Made by a program: the position numbers and the translations under genes | Notes under the pieces: model-generated | Seen by the model: only the letters and a program-made list of their open reading frames with translations | What the model was told of the DNA's origin: nothing | Database searches by the model: none | Assembly (NCBI RefSeq): GCF_031127815.1 | Contig: NZ_JARXHY010000006.1 | Span: forward strand, 267,285-331,284 | Reading direction: 5' to 3' | DNA length: 64,000 nt | Source of the DNA: Pelagicoccus sp. SDUM812003 | GTDB taxonomy: Bacteria > Verrucomicrobiota > Verrucomicrobiia > Opitutales > Opitutaceae | Part shown: piece by piece, positions 63,419 to 64,000 of the stretch | Layout of the letters: every line of letters starts with the position of its first letter | How positions within the stretch are numbered: position 1 is the stretch's first letter

Positions 63419-63721
63419 ACAAAAAAATGAACAAACCCTTATTTATCCTGCAGTGATAGACGAGGTGGGGGGCAAAGCGTTCAAAGTTTTGAGCTTCTTT
63501 TTTCGAAGCTCTTCGGATGTTTTGTAACATGTTGATTCCCAGTCTGAAATGAATGAGGAAATGTCGCATTGGACGGCGCGAGCCGAAGATCTCCATGGAA
63601 AATGTCGAAAAGTTCGGCGGATCCGAAGCCCGTTTTATTCCGCCAATTTGGCTTGCATCGGATGGTGAGAGAAGCAATACACCCCACTTCATTTTCGCAC
63701 GCGCGAGCGTGCAGCTGGAAT

Positions 63722-63806
63722 GCCCAGGTGGCGGAATTGGTAGACGCGCCTGACTCAAAATCAGGTTTCTTCGGAAGTGAGGGTTCGAGTCCCTCCCTGG
63801 GCACCA
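63722..63806 (+). tRNA. tRNA-Leu (anticodon CAA)
   Basis: 85 bases including encoded CCA. Acceptor arms GCCCAGG and CCTGGGC pair; the D-arm has GGCGGAATTGGTAGACGC; the anticodon stem CCTGA/TCAGG holds the loop CTCAAAA, giving anticodon CAA; a long variable arm and TTCGAGTCC T-arm follow. The last 19 bases plus the following 9 recur at 63973-64000. Confidence 0.96.
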
Positions 63807-63815
63807 CGTTCGGCA
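63788..63815 (+). repeat. 28-bp direct repeat, copy 1 (tRNA-Leu 3' end)
   Basis: From A63788 the T-arm/acceptor end of the tRNA and nine bases beyond it (CGTTCGGCA at the end) are identical to 63973-64000, 185 bases away. Confidence 0.85.
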
Positions 63816-63972
63816 GTTCGCACGTGCAAGAAGGAGAGTCGTGTTTCGCGAGACTCGGCTCCGCGAGGGACGAAGAATCCCGAAAGAGGGTTTGACGGAG
63901 CGAGTGTTCTGGCGAGCGCAGAAGGGGCGGCGTGAGCCGGTCCGCAGGACTTGCGACGTGAAGGAGCAACCC

Positions 63973-64000
63973 AGTCCCTCCCTGGGCACCACGTTCGGCA
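63973..64000 (+). repeat. 28-bp direct repeat, copy 2, cut by window edge
   Basis: Identical to 63788-63815 over all 28 bases visible; it may continue past the window. It is a partial copy of a tRNA-Leu 3' end, without the 5' part of the tRNA in the preceding 160 bases. Confidence 0.85.

Larger units (their letters stand above)
63133..63721. other. Intergenic region with two repeated terminator modules
   Basis: 589 bases between rsmE and the tRNA with no gene. It holds the two minus-strand hairpin modules at 63171-63225 and 63364-63418, and a purine-rich stretch between them (63275-63325). Frames crossing it are shadows of the tRNA. Confidence 0.55.

Noticed and set aside
63378..63992. 204-residue minus-strand frame across the tRNA
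   Set aside because: It is the antisense of tRNA-Leu and its flanks; the CPGRDSNPHF-type text is a well-known false translation of tRNA genes.

Overview
The window reads as chromosomal DNA of a Verrucomicrobiota bacterium, most likely class Opitutae (Opitutaceae or Pelagicoccus-like). The pointers are a TonB-dependent receptor with the TLSPFEVSA-type N-terminus I associate with Opitutaceae, a XylR-type regulator (LacI-like sensor plus AraC helix-turn-helix), several FG-GAP/ASPIC-UnbV secreted proteins, many large signal-peptide proteins, moderately GC-rich DNA and mostly weak Shine-Dalgarno sites. The genus is inference. There is no phage, insertion sequence, CRISPR array or rRNA operon.

Layout. 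1-12 kb: a polytopic membrane protein cut by the window edge and a 1190-aa double ASPIC/UnbV FG-GAP protein (minus strand), then a TonB receptor, an FG-GAP protein and a TPR protein (plus strand). 12-16.4 kb: a minus-strand set of a small secreted protein, a divergent SurA/parvulin-like protein, a coiled-coil membrane protein and the XylR-like regulator. 16.8-27.2 kb: polysaccharide degradation (a GH43-GH5-CBM6-lectin-FN3-LamG megaenzyme, GH95, a second GH43). A 16-bp palindrome close to TATAACCTAGGTTATA occurs upstream of the TonB receptor, between the regulator and the megaenzyme, and upstream of the second GH43, which suggests one regulon for a plant or algal hemicellulose. 27.2-28.7 kb holds no convincing gene.

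28.7-38.6 kb: an oligopeptide-type ABC transporter split in two, with both ATPases on one side and the lipoprotein plus two permeases on the other. A very large PPi-type PEP carboxykinase candidate and a PhzF-like isomerase lie between. 38.7-49.1 kb: SYLF lipoprotein-like protein, ClC exchanger with CBS domains, RlmI-like methyltransferase, ECF sigma factor with an overlapping four-helix membrane partner, EF-P without the usual tip lysine, CHASE histidine kinase, CE6/SASA esterase, ProA, VanZ-like protein.

49.1-64 kb: propeller-type sensor kinase, M32 carboxypeptidase, coiled-coil lipoprotein, BaiN-like flavoprotein, PfkB kinase, a 42-aa cysteine-rich peptide next to a metal-type MerR regulator, a small membrane protein, PyrG, and the most striking gene of the window: a lipoyl domain plus E1/E3-binding domain fused to an apparently active FabH (KAS III). 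Two small coupled membrane ORFs, RsmE, two repeated terminator modules and tRNA-Leu(CAA) follow. The 3' tail of that tRNA is duplicated at the window edge.
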